From NCBI RefSeq assembly GCF_000504285.1, contig NZ_KI632511.1, forward strand, positions 5,438,154 through 5,502,153: 64,000 nt of DNA, written 5' to 3'. This stretch comes from Actinospica robiniae DSM 44927. Lineage in GTDB: Bacteria > Actinomycetota > Actinomycetes > Streptomycetales > Catenulisporaceae. The position numbers and the translations under genes were made by a program. This document shows positions 8,285 to 17,469 of this stretch, piece after piece. The notes under the pieces are model-generated. The model made no database searches and had not been told where the DNA came from. It saw nothing but the letters and a program-made list of their open reading frames with translations. The first letter of the stretch is position 1. Each line of letters opens with the position of its first letter.

Positions 8285-8350
8285 GTTCCCAAGGCGCGGT
8301 CGGATCACCACGCGCGCGCAAACGGCTTCTGCCGAAACAGCGGCCTCGGC

Positions 8351-8356
8351 TAGGAT
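8351..8356 (+). promoter_or_regulatory. -10 element of the tRNA-Leu gene
   Basis: TAGGAT lies 9 bp upstream of the first tRNA base and fits the vegetative TANNNT consensus. No convincing -35 element is visible. Confidence 0.5.
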
Positions 8357-8365
8357 GTCCGGACG

Positions 8366-8439
8366 GGGACCGTAGCCCAATTGGTCGAGGCAACAGGTTT
8401 AGGTCCTGTCCAGTGTGGGTTCGAATCCCATCGGTCCCA
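8366..8439 (+). tRNA. tRNA with anticodon TAG (Leu), short variable loop
   Basis: A 74-nt cloverleaf: acceptor GGGACCG/CGGTCCC, D stem GCCC/AGGC, anticodon stem ACAGG/CCTGT with loop TTTAGGT (anticodon TAG, reads CUA), T stem GTGGG/CCCAT, and A73. Bacterial leucine tRNAs are class II with a variable arm of 10 or more nt. Here the variable region is only five bases (CCAGT), so by shape it is class I. A73 fits a leucine acceptor, but charging identity cannot be settled from sequence. It has its own promoter and lies alone. Confidence 0.82.
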
Positions 8440-8443
8440 CGTG

Positions 8444-8472
8444 ACGTGGCCAGGCTTTCAGCCTGGCCACGT
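8444..8472. terminator. Bidirectional terminator between tRNA-Leu and the ABC transporter
   Basis: A perfect 13-bp inverted repeat (ACGTGGCCAGGCT, loop TTC, AGCCTGGCCACGT) lies between two convergent units, so it can end transcription from either side. Confidence 0.75.
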
Positions 8473-8494
8473 GCCGTTCGCCACCCCGCGCCGG

Positions 8495-9370
8495 CTACTT
8501 CACCGAACCCGCGGTCAGGCCGGAGACGACCTTGCGCTCGATCAGCGCGAACAGGATGATCACCGGGATCGTGGCGATCACCGAGCCGGCGAACAGGTGC
8601 TGCCAGTCGATCGAGTACTGGCCGAGGTAGGTGTCGAGCTTCGCGGTGAGCGGCTGGCTGGAGTCGGCGTTGGTCAGCACCAGGGCGACGATCAGCTCGT
8701 TCCAGGCCGCGATGAAGGTGAAGATCAGCGCCGTGACGATGCCGGGCAGGGCCAGCGGGATGATGATGCGGAACATCGCGCCCGTCCGGGAGGCGCCGTC
8801 CACCATCGCGGCCTCCTCGAGCTCCTTCGGGATCGCGCCGAAGTAGGCGTTGAGGATCCAGACCGCGAAGGCCAGGTTGAAGCCGGAGTTGACCAGGATC
8901 AGCGCGACCGTGCTGGGCACGTGCACCGTGTTGGTGAACTCCTGGTAGATGCCCACGATCAGGCTGGTCGGCTGGAACATCTGGGTGATCAGCACCAGGA
9001 TCAGGAACGCGGCGCGGCCGCGGAACCGGCGCCGGGCGGTGTAGTAGGCGGCCGGGATGGCCACCAGCAGCACCAGGACCGTGGTCCCGACGCCCACCTC
9101 CAGACTGATCGTCAGATTGGTGCCGAGCCCGGTGGACCAGATGTTGGTGAAGCTGGCCCAGCTGACGTGGTGCGGGAAGTAGTCCCGGTCGTTGATCTCG
9201 CTCTGCGGTCGCAGGGCGGTGATCACCATCTCCAGGTACGGCAGCAGGAAGATGACGCCGACCAGGTAGGCGGCCGCCGCGATGCAGGCCGACTTGAGTG
9301 AGGGCAGCTTGCGGGCCGGCGCCGGCCTGGCCGCGGGGTGCTGCGCGGCGGACGCGGTGATGCTCGCCAT
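8495..9370 (-). CDS. Carbohydrate ABC transporter permease (MalG/DasC-type)
   Basis: A 291-residue inner-membrane permease of the CUT1 sugar transporter family with six predicted spans. It carries the EAA-loop motif EEAAMVDGASRTGAMFRIIIPLALPG split near residues 195-220, which contacts the ATPase. A basic, Ala/Pro-rich tail precedes the first span. AGGAGGG lies before the ATG and only one base separates it from the stop of the other permease gene, so the two are co-transcribed. No ATPase gene is nearby, as is usual for actinomycete CUT1 systems that share the MsiK ATPase. Confidence 0.88.
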   Translation of the reverse strand: MASITASAAQHPAARPAPARKLPSLKSACIAAAAYLVGVIFLLPYLEMVITALRPQSEINDRDYFPHHVSWASFTNIWSTGLGTNLTISLEVGVGTTVLVLLVAIPAAYYTARRRFRGRAAFLILVLITQMFQPTSLIVGIYQEFTNTVHVPSTVALILVNSGFNLAFAVWILNAYFGAIPKELEEAAMVDGASRTGAMFRIIIPLALPGIVTALIFTFIAAWNELIVALVLTNADSSQPLTAKLDTYLGQYSIDWQHLFAGSVIATIPVIILFALIERKVVSGLTAGSVK

Positions 9371-9371
9371 C

Positions 9372-10340
9372 TCAGCCCTCCTTCAGACTGTTCTTGTTGG
9401 CCCGCAGGAAGATCAGCACGATCGCGATCACGACCCCGAAGTTGATCACCGACAGGGCACCTGCCTGCCCGATGTTCAGTGTCTTGAGGTTGTACATGTA
9501 GACCGTGCTGGTGCTGGTCTGGTTGTCCGGGCCGCCCTGGGTCATCACCCAGATGATCGGGAACGAGTTGAACACGTTCATCAGGTTGATCAGGATCGCC
9601 ACGGTCAGCGCGGGGCGCAGCAGCGGGAAGGTGATCGACCAGTACGTGCGCGCCCGGCCGGCGCCGTCCACCCGCGCCGCCTCGTAGACCTCGGTCGGGA
9701 TCGAGGTGAGCCCGGCCAGCAGGGCGTAGGTGGTGAACGGGACCGAGACGAACACCGCGACGGCGACCATCCAGTACATCGCGTCCGTCGGGTTGCCCAG
9801 CCAGGAGGCGGTGCCCTGGTTGAACTGCTTGACCACGCCGATCTGGTGCAGGAAGACGTTGATGACGCCGTTGTTGGGGTTGAGCATCCAGCGCACGACG
9901 ATCGAGGTCATCATCACCGACGCGGCCCACGGCGCGATCAGCGCCCAGCGCACCACCTTGCGGCCGGGGAACTTCTGGTTGAACAGCTGGGCGAAGGCCA
10001 GCGAGATCACCACGGTCAGGGCCACGACGGCGAACACCCAGACGGCCGTGCGGGTCATCACCGAGGCCAGGTTGGGGTCGTCGAACACGGCTGTGTAGTT
10101 CTTCCAGCCGTAGTCGCCGAGGTCGAACCCGAACGAGTTGATGTGCTGCCGGGAGGTCTGGAACATCTCCCAGACCGGCCAGAGCACGACGAAGGCGATC
10201 AGCGCGAGCGCGGGGGCCAGCCAGGGCAGCGGGGCGAGGGCCCGGGCGAAGCGGCGGCGCGCGGGGGTGCGCCGCACGGCCGCGCGTACGGGGGCGCCCG
10301 CGCCGGGCGCCGCCGCCGCGGTCTCAGTTACTTGGTCCAC
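9372..10340 (-). CDS. Carbohydrate ABC transporter permease (MalF/DasB-type)
   Basis: A 322-residue permease with six to seven predicted spans and the EAA loop (EAARVDGAGRARTYWSITFP near residue 215). It is the first membrane component after the solute-binding lipoprotein gene, and probably forms a heterodimer with the downstream permease. The start is GTG at 10340 with a weak purine-rich leader. A strong hairpin lies between it and the binding-protein gene, which in such operons commonly lowers permease expression relative to the binding protein. Confidence 0.87.
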   Translation of the reverse strand: MDQVTETAAAAPGAGAPVRAAVRRTPARRRFARALAPLPWLAPALALIAFVVLWPVWEMFQTSRQHINSFGFDLGDYGWKNYTAVFDDPNLASVMTRTAVWVFAVVALTVVISLAFAQLFNQKFPGRKVVRWALIAPWAASVMMTSIVVRWMLNPNNGVINVFLHQIGVVKQFNQGTASWLGNPTDAMYWMVAVAVFVSVPFTTYALLAGLTSIPTEVYEAARVDGAGRARTYWSITFPLLRPALTVAILINLMNVFNSFPIIWVMTQGGPDNQTSTSTVYMYNLKTLNIGQAGALSVINFGVVIAIVLIFLRANKNSLKEG

Positions 10341-10372
10341 CGTTTCGGTCTCTTTCTCCAGTGCGGCGTGAG

Positions 10373-10407
10373 CCCCTGACCCCGGCGGCGGGCGCCGGGG
10401 TCAGGGG
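10373..10407 (-). terminator. Intercistronic attenuating hairpin
   Basis: Perfect 13-bp arms (CCCCTGACCCCGG / CCGGGGTCAGGGG) with a 9-nt loop fall between the binding-protein stop and the permease start. It probably acts as a partial terminator or mRNA 3' stabiliser. Confidence 0.65.
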
Positions 10408-10427
10408 TGGCTGCTCGCTGTGACAGA

Positions 10428-11705
10428 TCAGCTGCCGCTGCTCAGGGCGAACTGCTGGATCTGGCCGAGGACGGAGGTCGCACTGGTGCCGTCCACCGCG
10501 GCGCCGATGCTGTTCTTGATCTTCGTGCTGACGTCGGTCCAGTTGGCCGAGGTCGGGTAGGCCGACGAGGTCGGGATGGCCTTGACGAACGGGCCGAAGA
10601 TCGGGTCGCTGGCCTCGGCGTTGGCCGCGGAGGTGGTGGCGGGCAGCAGGTCGTAGAGCGAGTCGAACTGCGCCTGGTAGGTGTCCTGGTAGGCGAAGTT
10701 CAGGAACTTCTGGATCGCGTCCTGCTGCTTGTGCACGTTCAGCGCCACGATCTGGTCGTCCACGCCGAGCGGGTTGGTGATCGGGCCGGCCTGGCCGGGG
10801 AACGGCGCGGTGGCCCAGTCCGAGGACTGCAGCTTGCCGGCGGCCTGGATGATCGGGACCACGGCCGGGGAGCCGCCGACCATGCCGACGGTGCCGGCGG
10901 CGAAGTCGGACCACATGTCCTTGCGGTCCACGGTGCCCGGGTTGGCCTCGGTGTCGCCGGCCTTGACCATGCCGTTCATGAAGGTGAAGGCGCTGATGTT
11001 GGCCGCGGAGTTGATGGTGTAGGCGCCGTTGGTCTGGTAGCCGCCGTTGGCGCCGAGCATCCACATCAGGGACTCGCCCTGCGCCTCCTCGGGGCCGAGC
11101 GGCATGCCGTAGCCGATGGTGCCGTTGCCGATCTTGGCGAGCTTGCCCGCGTCGGTCTGCAGCTCGGCCCAGGTGGTCGGCGCGGCGGTGATGCCGGCCT
11201 GGGTGAACAGCTTCTTGTTGTAGTACAGGGCGCGGGTGCTGGTGGTGAACGGGATGCCGTACTCGGTGCCCTGGTAGTCGCCCTGCTTGGCGAAGGTCGG
11301 GATGAGGTTCGACAGGGTGGAGGCGCCGAGCACGTCCGAGGCCTTGTAGGCGATGCCGGACTGGGCGTAGGCCTGCGGCGCGTCGCCCTCGATGATGTCC
11401 GGGTAGTCCTTCGACTGCATCAGGGTCTTGAGCTTGGTCGGGAAGTCGGTCCAGTCGATCGTCTGGACCTGCACCGTGATGTTCGGGTTCGCCTTGTGGA
11501 AGGCGTCGGCTATGTCCTGCCAGTACTTCTGGGTGGAGTTGGAGGTGCCGGCCGTGCCGTAGTCGGCGCCGAACAGCTTCAGAGTGATCGGGCTGCCGGA
11601 GTCACCGGAGCCGGAGCCGGAAGTGCTCTTCGAGGAACTACACGCGGTCAGGGCCAGGGAGGCCGAGAGACCGACGGCTGCCGCGGCAGCAAGGCGACGC
11701 TTCAT
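10428..11705 (-). CDS. Sugar ABC transporter substrate-binding lipoprotein
   Basis: A 425-residue extracellular solute-binding protein (family 1). The signal peptide ends in the lipobox LTAC, giving lipidation at Cys21 and a Ser/Gly-rich linker. The mature part has the family pattern, with NITVQVQTIDWTDFPTKLKT and an EYGIPFTTSTRALYYNKKLF loop. GAAAGG precedes the ATG. Upstream lie two sequences close to the DasR operator, so the substrate is likely chitobiose, GlcNAc or a related amino sugar (inference). The gene heads the three-gene operon. Confidence 0.88.
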   Translation of the reverse strand: MKRRLAAAAAVGLSASLALTACSSSKSTSGSGSGDSGSPITLKLFGADYGTAGTSNSTQKYWQDIADAFHKANPNITVQVQTIDWTDFPTKLKTLMQSKDYPDIIEGDAPQAYAQSGIAYKASDVLGASTLSNLIPTFAKQGDYQGTEYGIPFTTSTRALYYNKKLFTQAGITAAPTTWAELQTDAGKLAKIGNGTIGYGMPLGPEEAQGESLMWMLGANGGYQTNGAYTINSAANISAFTFMNGMVKAGDTEANPGTVDRKDMWSDFAAGTVGMVGGSPAVVPIIQAAGKLQSSDWATAPFPGQAGPITNPLGVDDQIVALNVHKQQDAIQKFLNFAYQDTYQAQFDSLYDLLPATTSAANAEASDPIFGPFVKAIPTSSAYPTSANWTDVSTKIKNSIGAAVDGTSATSVLGQIQQFALSSGS

Positions 11706-11792
11706 TGCTATGGCCTTTCACACTTCACGTGCGCGCTGTTTTGAGGATGGACCCGCGAGGGGGTGCCGTCACTGTAGGTGCGGCGGTCCGGG

Positions 11793-11829
11793 CTGGTCTA
11801 TACCAGGACGGGGCCAGGTATAGACCAGT
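11793..11829. promoter_or_regulatory. Paired DasR-type operators (dre-like)
   Basis: CTGGTCTATACCAG at 11793-11806 and its inverted partner AGGTATAGACCAGT at 11816-11829 form a 12-bp perfect inverted repeat. Each resembles the known DasR-responsive element ACTGGTCTAGACCACT. They lie 88-124 bp upstream of the binding-protein start. Confidence 0.68.
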
Positions 11830-11995
11830 TACGAAACCGCAATGATTGCACCACCGCGGCGTGATGTGAGCGTTGCCAAGGGAAGATCGCACGACGACGC
11901 TGTGACCTGCGATGAGGATCATCGGTGTCAGCGTTCGACGCTGACGGGCGGGAAAACGCGGTGATCGGGCCGGGCGGATCGGCCGGGCGGGCCGA

Positions 11996-12011
11996 ACTGG
12001 TCTAGTCGGGT
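11996..12011. promoter_or_regulatory. Third, half-conserved dre-like site
   Basis: ACTGGTCTAGTCGGGT keeps the first ten bases of the DasR consensus exactly but has lost the right half. It lies further upstream in the 396-bp gap between the ABC operon and rdgB, which otherwise holds only the terminator at 12030 and no gene I can support. Confidence 0.4.
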
Positions 12012-12029
12012 CCCTCGACCCAAACAGAG

Positions 12030-12067
12030 CGGCCCGTACCACCCGAAACTATCGGGGGTACGGGCCG
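12030..12067 (-). terminator. Terminator after rdgB
   Basis: CGGCCCGTACC and GGTACGGGCCG pair perfectly, and the inner bases extend the stem (ACCCGA / TCGGGG). It begins 35 bp past the rdgB stop and ends the long minus-strand cluster. Confidence 0.7.
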
Positions 12068-12101
12068 TTCGACGCGTGGGAGCGGTCGGGCCGATCGGGC
12101 C

Positions 12102-12701
12102 TCAGACCGGAAGAAGCGGGGCCAGGGCCTCGAAGGCGAGGCGGCGGTGCGAGACGGCGTTCTTCTCCTCGGCGCTCAGCTCGGCGGTCGTGCGCTCGGA
12201 GCCGGCCGGCAGGAAGACCGGGTCGTATCCGAACCCTCCTTCACCGCGGCGGGCGCGCAGCAGCGTGCCCTCGATCCGTCCTTCGCGCACGACCTGGCGG
12301 CCGGAGGGCCCCGGCACGGCGAGCGCGGCGGCGCAGACGAACTGGGCGCCGCGGTGCTCGTCGGCGACGTCGCCGACCTGGGCCAGCAGCAGATCCAGGT
12401 TCGCCGCGTCGTCGCCGTGCCGGCCGGCCCAGCGGGCGGAGAAGATGCCGGGCATGCCGTTGAGCGCGTCGACGCAGATCCCTGAGTCGTCGGCGATGGC
12501 GGGCAGGCCGGTGGCCTCGGCCACGGCAGTCGCCTTCAGCAGGGCGTTGCCGGCGAAGCTGAGCTCGGTCTCGGCCACGTCCGGAACGTCCGGGTACTCG
12601 GTGACGCCGACCAGGTCCACCTGCACGCCGAGGCCGGCCAGGATCGCGCGCAGCTCGCCGACCTTGTGCGCGTTGCGGGTGGCCAGAACGATGCGCTGCA
12701 T
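12102..12701 (-). CDS. rdgB: XTP/dITP diphosphatase (RdgB/HAM1)
   Basis: A 199-residue house-cleaning pyrophosphatase that removes dITP and XTP from the nucleotide pool. The N-terminal RIVLATRNAHKVGELRAIL stretch is the Ham1 signature. ADDSGICVDALNGMPGIFSARWAG is the substrate/metal site (quoted in parts: ADDSGICVDAL, PGIFSARW), and GGFGYDPVF closes the active site. It starts 8 bp after the rph stop, and the rph-rdgB pairing is conserved in actinobacteria. Confidence 0.95.
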   Translation of the reverse strand: MQRIVLATRNAHKVGELRAILAGLGVQVDLVGVTEYPDVPDVAETELSFAGNALLKATAVAEATGLPAIADDSGICVDALNGMPGIFSARWAGRHGDDAANLDLLLAQVGDVADEHRGAQFVCAAALAVPGPSGRQVVREGRIEGTLLRARRGEGGFGYDPVFLPAGSERTTAELSAEEKNAVSHRRLAFEALAPLLPV

Positions 12702-12709
12702 GCCTGCCG

Positions 12710-13477
12710 TCACCGACCCAGCGCCTTGCGCTGAAGCAGCGTCAGCTCGGTGCAGCCGAGCTCGGCGAGGTCGAGCAGGTGGCCGAGCTCGCGGCGGTCG
12801 AAGGGCGCTCCCTCGGCGGTGCCCTGCACCTCGACGAAGCGTCCGTCGCCGGTGCACACCACGTTCATGTCCGTCTCGGCGCGCACGTCCTCCTCGTAGC
12901 AGAGGTCGAGCAGCGGCCGGCCGTCGATGATGCCGACCGACACGGCGCACACCGAACCGGTCAGCACCTCCTTGCCGGCCTTGACCGCGCCCTTCTCCTT
13001 GAGCCAGGTCACCGCGTCCTCGAGCGCTACGTACGCGCCGGTGATCGCGGCGGTGCGGGTGCCGCCGTCGGCCTGGAGCACGTCGCAGTCGAGCACGATG
13101 GTGTTCTCGCCGAGGGCCTTGTAGTCCACCACCGCGCGCACCGCCCGGCCGATCAGCCGGGAGATCTCGTGCGTGCGCCCGCCGATCCGGCCCTTGACCG
13201 ACTCGCGGTCGGAGCGGTCGTGGGTGGCGCGCGGCAGCATCGCGTACTCGGCGGTGACCCAGCCGAGGCCGGAACCCTTGCGCCAGCGCGGAACGCCCTC
13301 GGTGACCGAGGCGGCGCACAGCACCCGGGTGCGGCCGAACTCGACGAGCACGGATCCCTCCGCGTGGTCGAGCCAGTTGCGGGTGATGGTCACGGGGCGC
13401 AGCTGGTCGGGGACGCGTCCGTCGTGGCGGGGGGCGCCGGAGGCGGTGGCCGTGGTCTGGTCGGCGGCTGAAGTCAT
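12710..13477 (-). CDS. rph: Ribonuclease PH
   Basis: A 255-residue phosphorolytic 3' exoribonuclease that trims tRNA 3' ends. It shows the usual [14 protein letters not shown] start, [11 protein letters not shown], the phosphate-binding region [10 protein letters not shown] and the [20 protein letters not shown] core. Family length is about 240-260 residues. Its ATG overlaps the TGA of murI (ATGA), indicating coupling, and rdgB follows closely. Confidence 0.96.
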   Translation of the reverse strand: MTSAADQTTATASGAPRHDGRVPDQLRPVTITRNWLDHAEGSVLVEFGRTRVLCAASVTEGVPRWRKGSGLGWVTAEYAMLPRATHDRSDRESVKGRIGGRTHEISRLIGRAVRAVVDYKALGENTIVLDCDVLQADGGTRTAAITGAYVALEDAVTWLKEKGAVKAGKEVLTGSVCAVSVGIIDGRPLLDLCYEEDVRAETDMNVVCTGDGRFVEVQGTAEGAPFDRRELGHLLDLAELGCTELTLLQRKALGR

Positions 13478-14280
13478 ACCTCGAGCGTAACGGCCCGCCG
13501 GACGTCGGCGAGCTCCGGCCCGAGGAAACGCCGCCCGATCTCGCGGAAGCGCTCCGGGTCGCCGGTGGTGCGGAACTCGTGCACCGGCGCGGCCAGCGTC
13601 TCGTCGCGCATCAGGCCGAGCTCGGCCAGTTCGCGGTAGACGTCCTTGGCCGTCTCCTCGGCGCTGGAGATCAGCGTCACGTCCGCGCCCATGACGTACG
13701 AGATGATGCCGGTGAGCAGCGGATAGTGGGTGCAGCCGAGGATCAGGGTGTCCACGCTCTCGGCCGCGATCGGGTCGAGGTACTCGTGCGCGACCTTGAT
13801 CAGCTCGTCGCCGCCGGTGACGCCGTCCTCGACGAACTCGACGAAGCGCGGGCAGGCCTGGGTGAAGAGCTTGACGTTGGGCACCGCGGCCGTGGCGTCC
13901 TCGTAGGAGCGCGAGGTCTTGGTGGCCAGGGTGGAGATGACGCCGATCCGCCCGTTGCGGGTGGCCGCGACGGCGCGCCGGGCGGCCGGGTGGATGACCT
14001 CGACGACGGGCACGGCGTAGCGCTCCCGGGCGTCGCGCAGCATCGCGGAGCTGGCCGAGTTGCACGCGATGACCAGCATCTTCACGCCGTGCTCGACGAG
14101 CTGATCGAGACACTCGAGGGAGTATTTGCGCACCTCGGCGATGGGCCGCGGGCCGTAGGGGGCCCGGGCCGTGTCGCCGAGGTAGAACACGGGCTCGTGT
14201 GGCAACTGGTCCAGCAAGGCCCGGGCCACGGTCAGTCCCCCGTAGCCGCTGTCGAAGATCCCGATCGGTGCGTCTGACAC
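13474..14280 (-). CDS. murI: Glutamate racemase
   Basis: MurI converts L- to D-glutamate for peptidoglycan. The 268-residue product has the N-terminal [17 protein letters not shown] signature, the first catalytic cysteine in [10 protein letters not shown] and the second in [12 protein letters not shown] chose the GTG at 14280, which gives [13 protein letters not shown] -10 box TATGGT ends 6 nt upstream, so the mRNA is probably leaderless; an earlier GTG at 14298 would fall inside this promoter. The stop overlaps the rph start. Confidence 0.94.
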   Translation of the reverse strand: MSDAPIGIFDSGYGGLTVARALLDQLPHEPVFYLGDTARAPYGPRPIAEVRKYSLECLDQLVEHGVKMLVIACNSASSAMLRDARERYAVPVVEVIHPAARRAVAATRNGRIGVISTLATKTSRSYEDATAAVPNVKLFTQACPRFVEFVEDGVTGGDELIKVAHEYLDPIAAESVDTLILGCTHYPLLTGIISYVMGADVTLISSAEETAKDVYRELAELGLMRDETLAAPVHEFRTTGDPERFREIGRRFLGPELADVRRAVTLEV

Positions 14281-14329
14281 TCGCCCACCATAAGGCACCG
14301 AGGCGCTTAGCTGATCGTATGACGCAGTA

Positions 14330-15564
<1,235 letters not shown>

Positions 15565-15622
15565 AGCGGGGCTCCTGATCGTGTGGGGGTCGGCTTGCTG
15601 CGGGCGCGGCCGTGGCGGGCCG

Positions 15623-15642
15623 GCGTGCCTGCGGGGGCACGC
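15623..15642 (-). promoter_or_regulatory. Hairpin between the Cys leader ORF and cysO
   Basis: GCGTGCC/GGCACGC arms with a six-base loop lie 18 bp after the leader-peptide stop. It is a candidate attenuator element in the cysO leader; no T-tract follows. Confidence 0.4.
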
Positions 15643-15660
15643 GGACGCGGAGCGGCGCGG

Positions 15661-15774
15661 CTAGGCGGCGGCGCTACACAGCGCGCTGGCGAGGCGGCCC
15701 AGATCGACGTGGCGACGCGACACGAGCAGCACGCTCTTGCCCTGGGCGGTCGTCATCACATCGGGGGAACGCAT
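15661..15774 (-). CDS. Cysteine-operon leader peptide (leaderless small ORF)
   Basis: A 37-codon ORF upstream of cysO with the core VSRRHVDLGRLASALC near its end. That pattern (xxRRHxDLxRxxSAxC) is the hallmark of short leader peptides placed before cysteine and sulfur genes in actinobacteria, where the Cys codon near the end senses Cys-tRNA supply. The -10 box TAGACT ends 6 nt before the ATG, so the transcript would be leaderless. An internal ATG at 15756 is an alternative start. It probably attenuates cysO-cysM. Confidence 0.75.
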   Translation of the reverse strand: MRSPDVMTTAQGKSVLLVSRRHVDLGRLASALCSAAA

Positions 15775-15866
15775 AGAGCCAGTCTACCGATTCCCGTCTG
15801 AGCGCTCCCAGCCGCAACCACGGGTTGGACGCCTGTTCGGGCGGCGGGACGGGCCCGGTCGCGGCC

Positions 15867-17468
15867 CTAGTTCGCCCAGGGCGCCGGACCGCCGCCGGAG
15901 CAGTGCATCAGGGCCAGGTAGACGGTGACGAGGGTGAGCCATCTCGTCATCGGGTTGCGCGGCACCAGGGCCAGCACGACCCAGGAGACGGCGGCGTACC
16001 AGGGCAGGCCCCAGGGCGCGACGATCACCCAGGCGAAGCTGAGCGCGAACGGCACCGTGACCATGGCGGACTGGTTCGGGCCGAACTGCTTGTAGATCAG
16101 GTAGGCCACCGCGATCATCATCAGCGGCCAGATCGCCGAGATCAGGTCGCTCGAGACGGTCCGGCCCAGCGAGTCCGCGCCGAACAGGTCGAACAGGCCT
16201 TCGACCACGATCTGGAACAGCCGCCAGGGCGAGGGGGTGGCCACCAGCCCGGAGGCGGCCGAGAGCTGTTTGAGCGCGTGCCAGCCGTAGAAGGCGTAGA
16301 GCACGGTGACGGTGCCCAGGCCGCCGAGGGCCAGCCGGGCCAGGTTCCACCACTCGCGCCGCACCAGCAGCATCCAGCCGACCGCGATGCCGGCGAAAGC
16401 GGCGTTGATCTTGAAGCAGCAGCCGGCCCCGATGGCCACCCCGACCCACAGGTAGCGCCAGCCGCTGCCGCGGCCGCGGGCGATCTGGATGCCGACGACG
16501 GTGGCCGCGGCCACGTACGTGTCCAGGTGGCCGCCCGCCACCAGCTGCTGGATCAGCACCGGGTTGGCCACCCACATCAGGCTGGCCCGGACCGGGTCGT
16601 CCGCGGTGCGCATGAGGAACAGGCCGACGCCGAGGAAGACGATCCCGTTCATGATCATCAGCGCGGAGACCGCGGCGGCCGGGTTGCCCGCCCCGCCGAA
16701 GTGCGCGGCCAGCTGCTGGACCCAGGTGGCCAGCGGGCCGTAGACCGAGGGCGTGTTCTGCCACATCGGCCCGACCACGAGCGTGTAGTTGTCGCCGAGC
16801 CCCAGCTGGGTCGGCCCGTTGCCGTACGGGTCGATGCCGATGCTGGCCATCCGGCCGTACGCGGCGTAGCTGGTGGTGTCCGAGGAGCCGACCGGGCTGA
16901 TGTTCACCATGATCGCGACGATCACGCAGGCGGCGAAGAACAGGTGCCACGGATTGGGCTTCCAGCCGCGGCTGTTGGCCCACAGCAGCCCGGCCAGGCC
17001 GAGGCACTGCAGGATGATCGCCAGGAAGGTCAGGCTGATCGAGGCCCAGTCCGGCAGCCGGCCGAGGTGGTCCGAGAGCGGCAGCACGACGGCGACGTAG
17101 GACTGGCTGATCGGGACGCGCGGGAGCGTGTTGTAGTTCGGCGAGAAGATTCCCACCAGCATCACCAGCGCGATGCCGGTGAGCGAGACGGCCACCGCCA
17201 CCCGCGGGGTGGCCAGGGTGGAGTCGGCGAGCCGGTAGACGAACTCGAACAGGTCGCCGAGCCACCGGCCGGGACCGGAGGCGCGCCGGGGCGGCCGCCG
17301 GCCGGCCGGCGCGGCCTCGCGGGCGCCGTCGGGCGCGGCCGCGGCCGCGGCGCGTGGCCTGCTTATCGTCGGTTCGCTCACTGCGCTTCGAACGCCCTCG
17401 TCCCGTGTCGGTCCCGGTGCCCGTCCAGGCATTGCGCCGATCGGGTCCGTGGGTGATGCTAGTGCCAT
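15867..17468 (-). CDS. GT-C type membrane mannosyltransferase, MptB-like
   Basis: A 533-residue integral membrane protein with about 12-13 predicted spans. The early loop SSDTTSYAAYGRMASIGIDPY carries the acidic residues typical of polyprenyl-phosphomannose-dependent GT-C glycosyltransferases (quoted SSDTTSYAAYGRM and GIDPYGNGP). Similar proteins of the MptA/MptB group extend alpha-1,6-mannan chains in mycobacterial lipoglycans. About 60 disordered basic residues precede the first span. The ATG at 17468 follows the upstream glycosyltransferase stop by one base; GTG starts further in are possible. Acceptor and product are unknown. Confidence 0.78.
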   Translation of the reverse strand: MALASPTDPIGAMPGRAPGPTRDEGVRSAVSEPTISRPRAAAAAAPDGAREAAPAGRRPPRRASGPGRWLGDLFEFVYRLADSTLATPRVAVAVSLTGIALVMLVGIFSPNYNTLPRVPISQSYVAVVLPLSDHLGRLPDWASISLTFLAIILQCLGLAGLLWANSRGWKPNPWHLFFAACVIVAIMVNISPVGSSDTTSYAAYGRMASIGIDPYGNGPTQLGLGDNYTLVVGPMWQNTPSVYGPLATWVQQLAAHFGGAGNPAAAVSALMIMNGIVFLGVGLFLMRTADDPVRASLMWVANPVLIQQLVAGGHLDTYVAAATVVGIQIARGRGSGWRYLWVGVAIGAGCCFKINAAFAGIAVGWMLLVRREWWNLARLALGGLGTVTVLYAFYGWHALKQLSAASGLVATPSPWRLFQIVVEGLFDLFGADSLGRTVSSDLISAIWPLMMIAVAYLIYKQFGPNQSAMVTVPFALSFAWVIVAPWGLPWYAAVSWVVLALVPRNPMTRWLTLVTVYLALMHCSGGGPAPWAN

Positions 17469-17469
17469 T

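Noticed and set aside
12030-12067. Hairpin after rdgB as a riboswitch for the ABC operon
   Set aside because: It is a simple stem placed at the end of the rdgB transcript and upstream of no plus-strand gene; terminator is sufficient.
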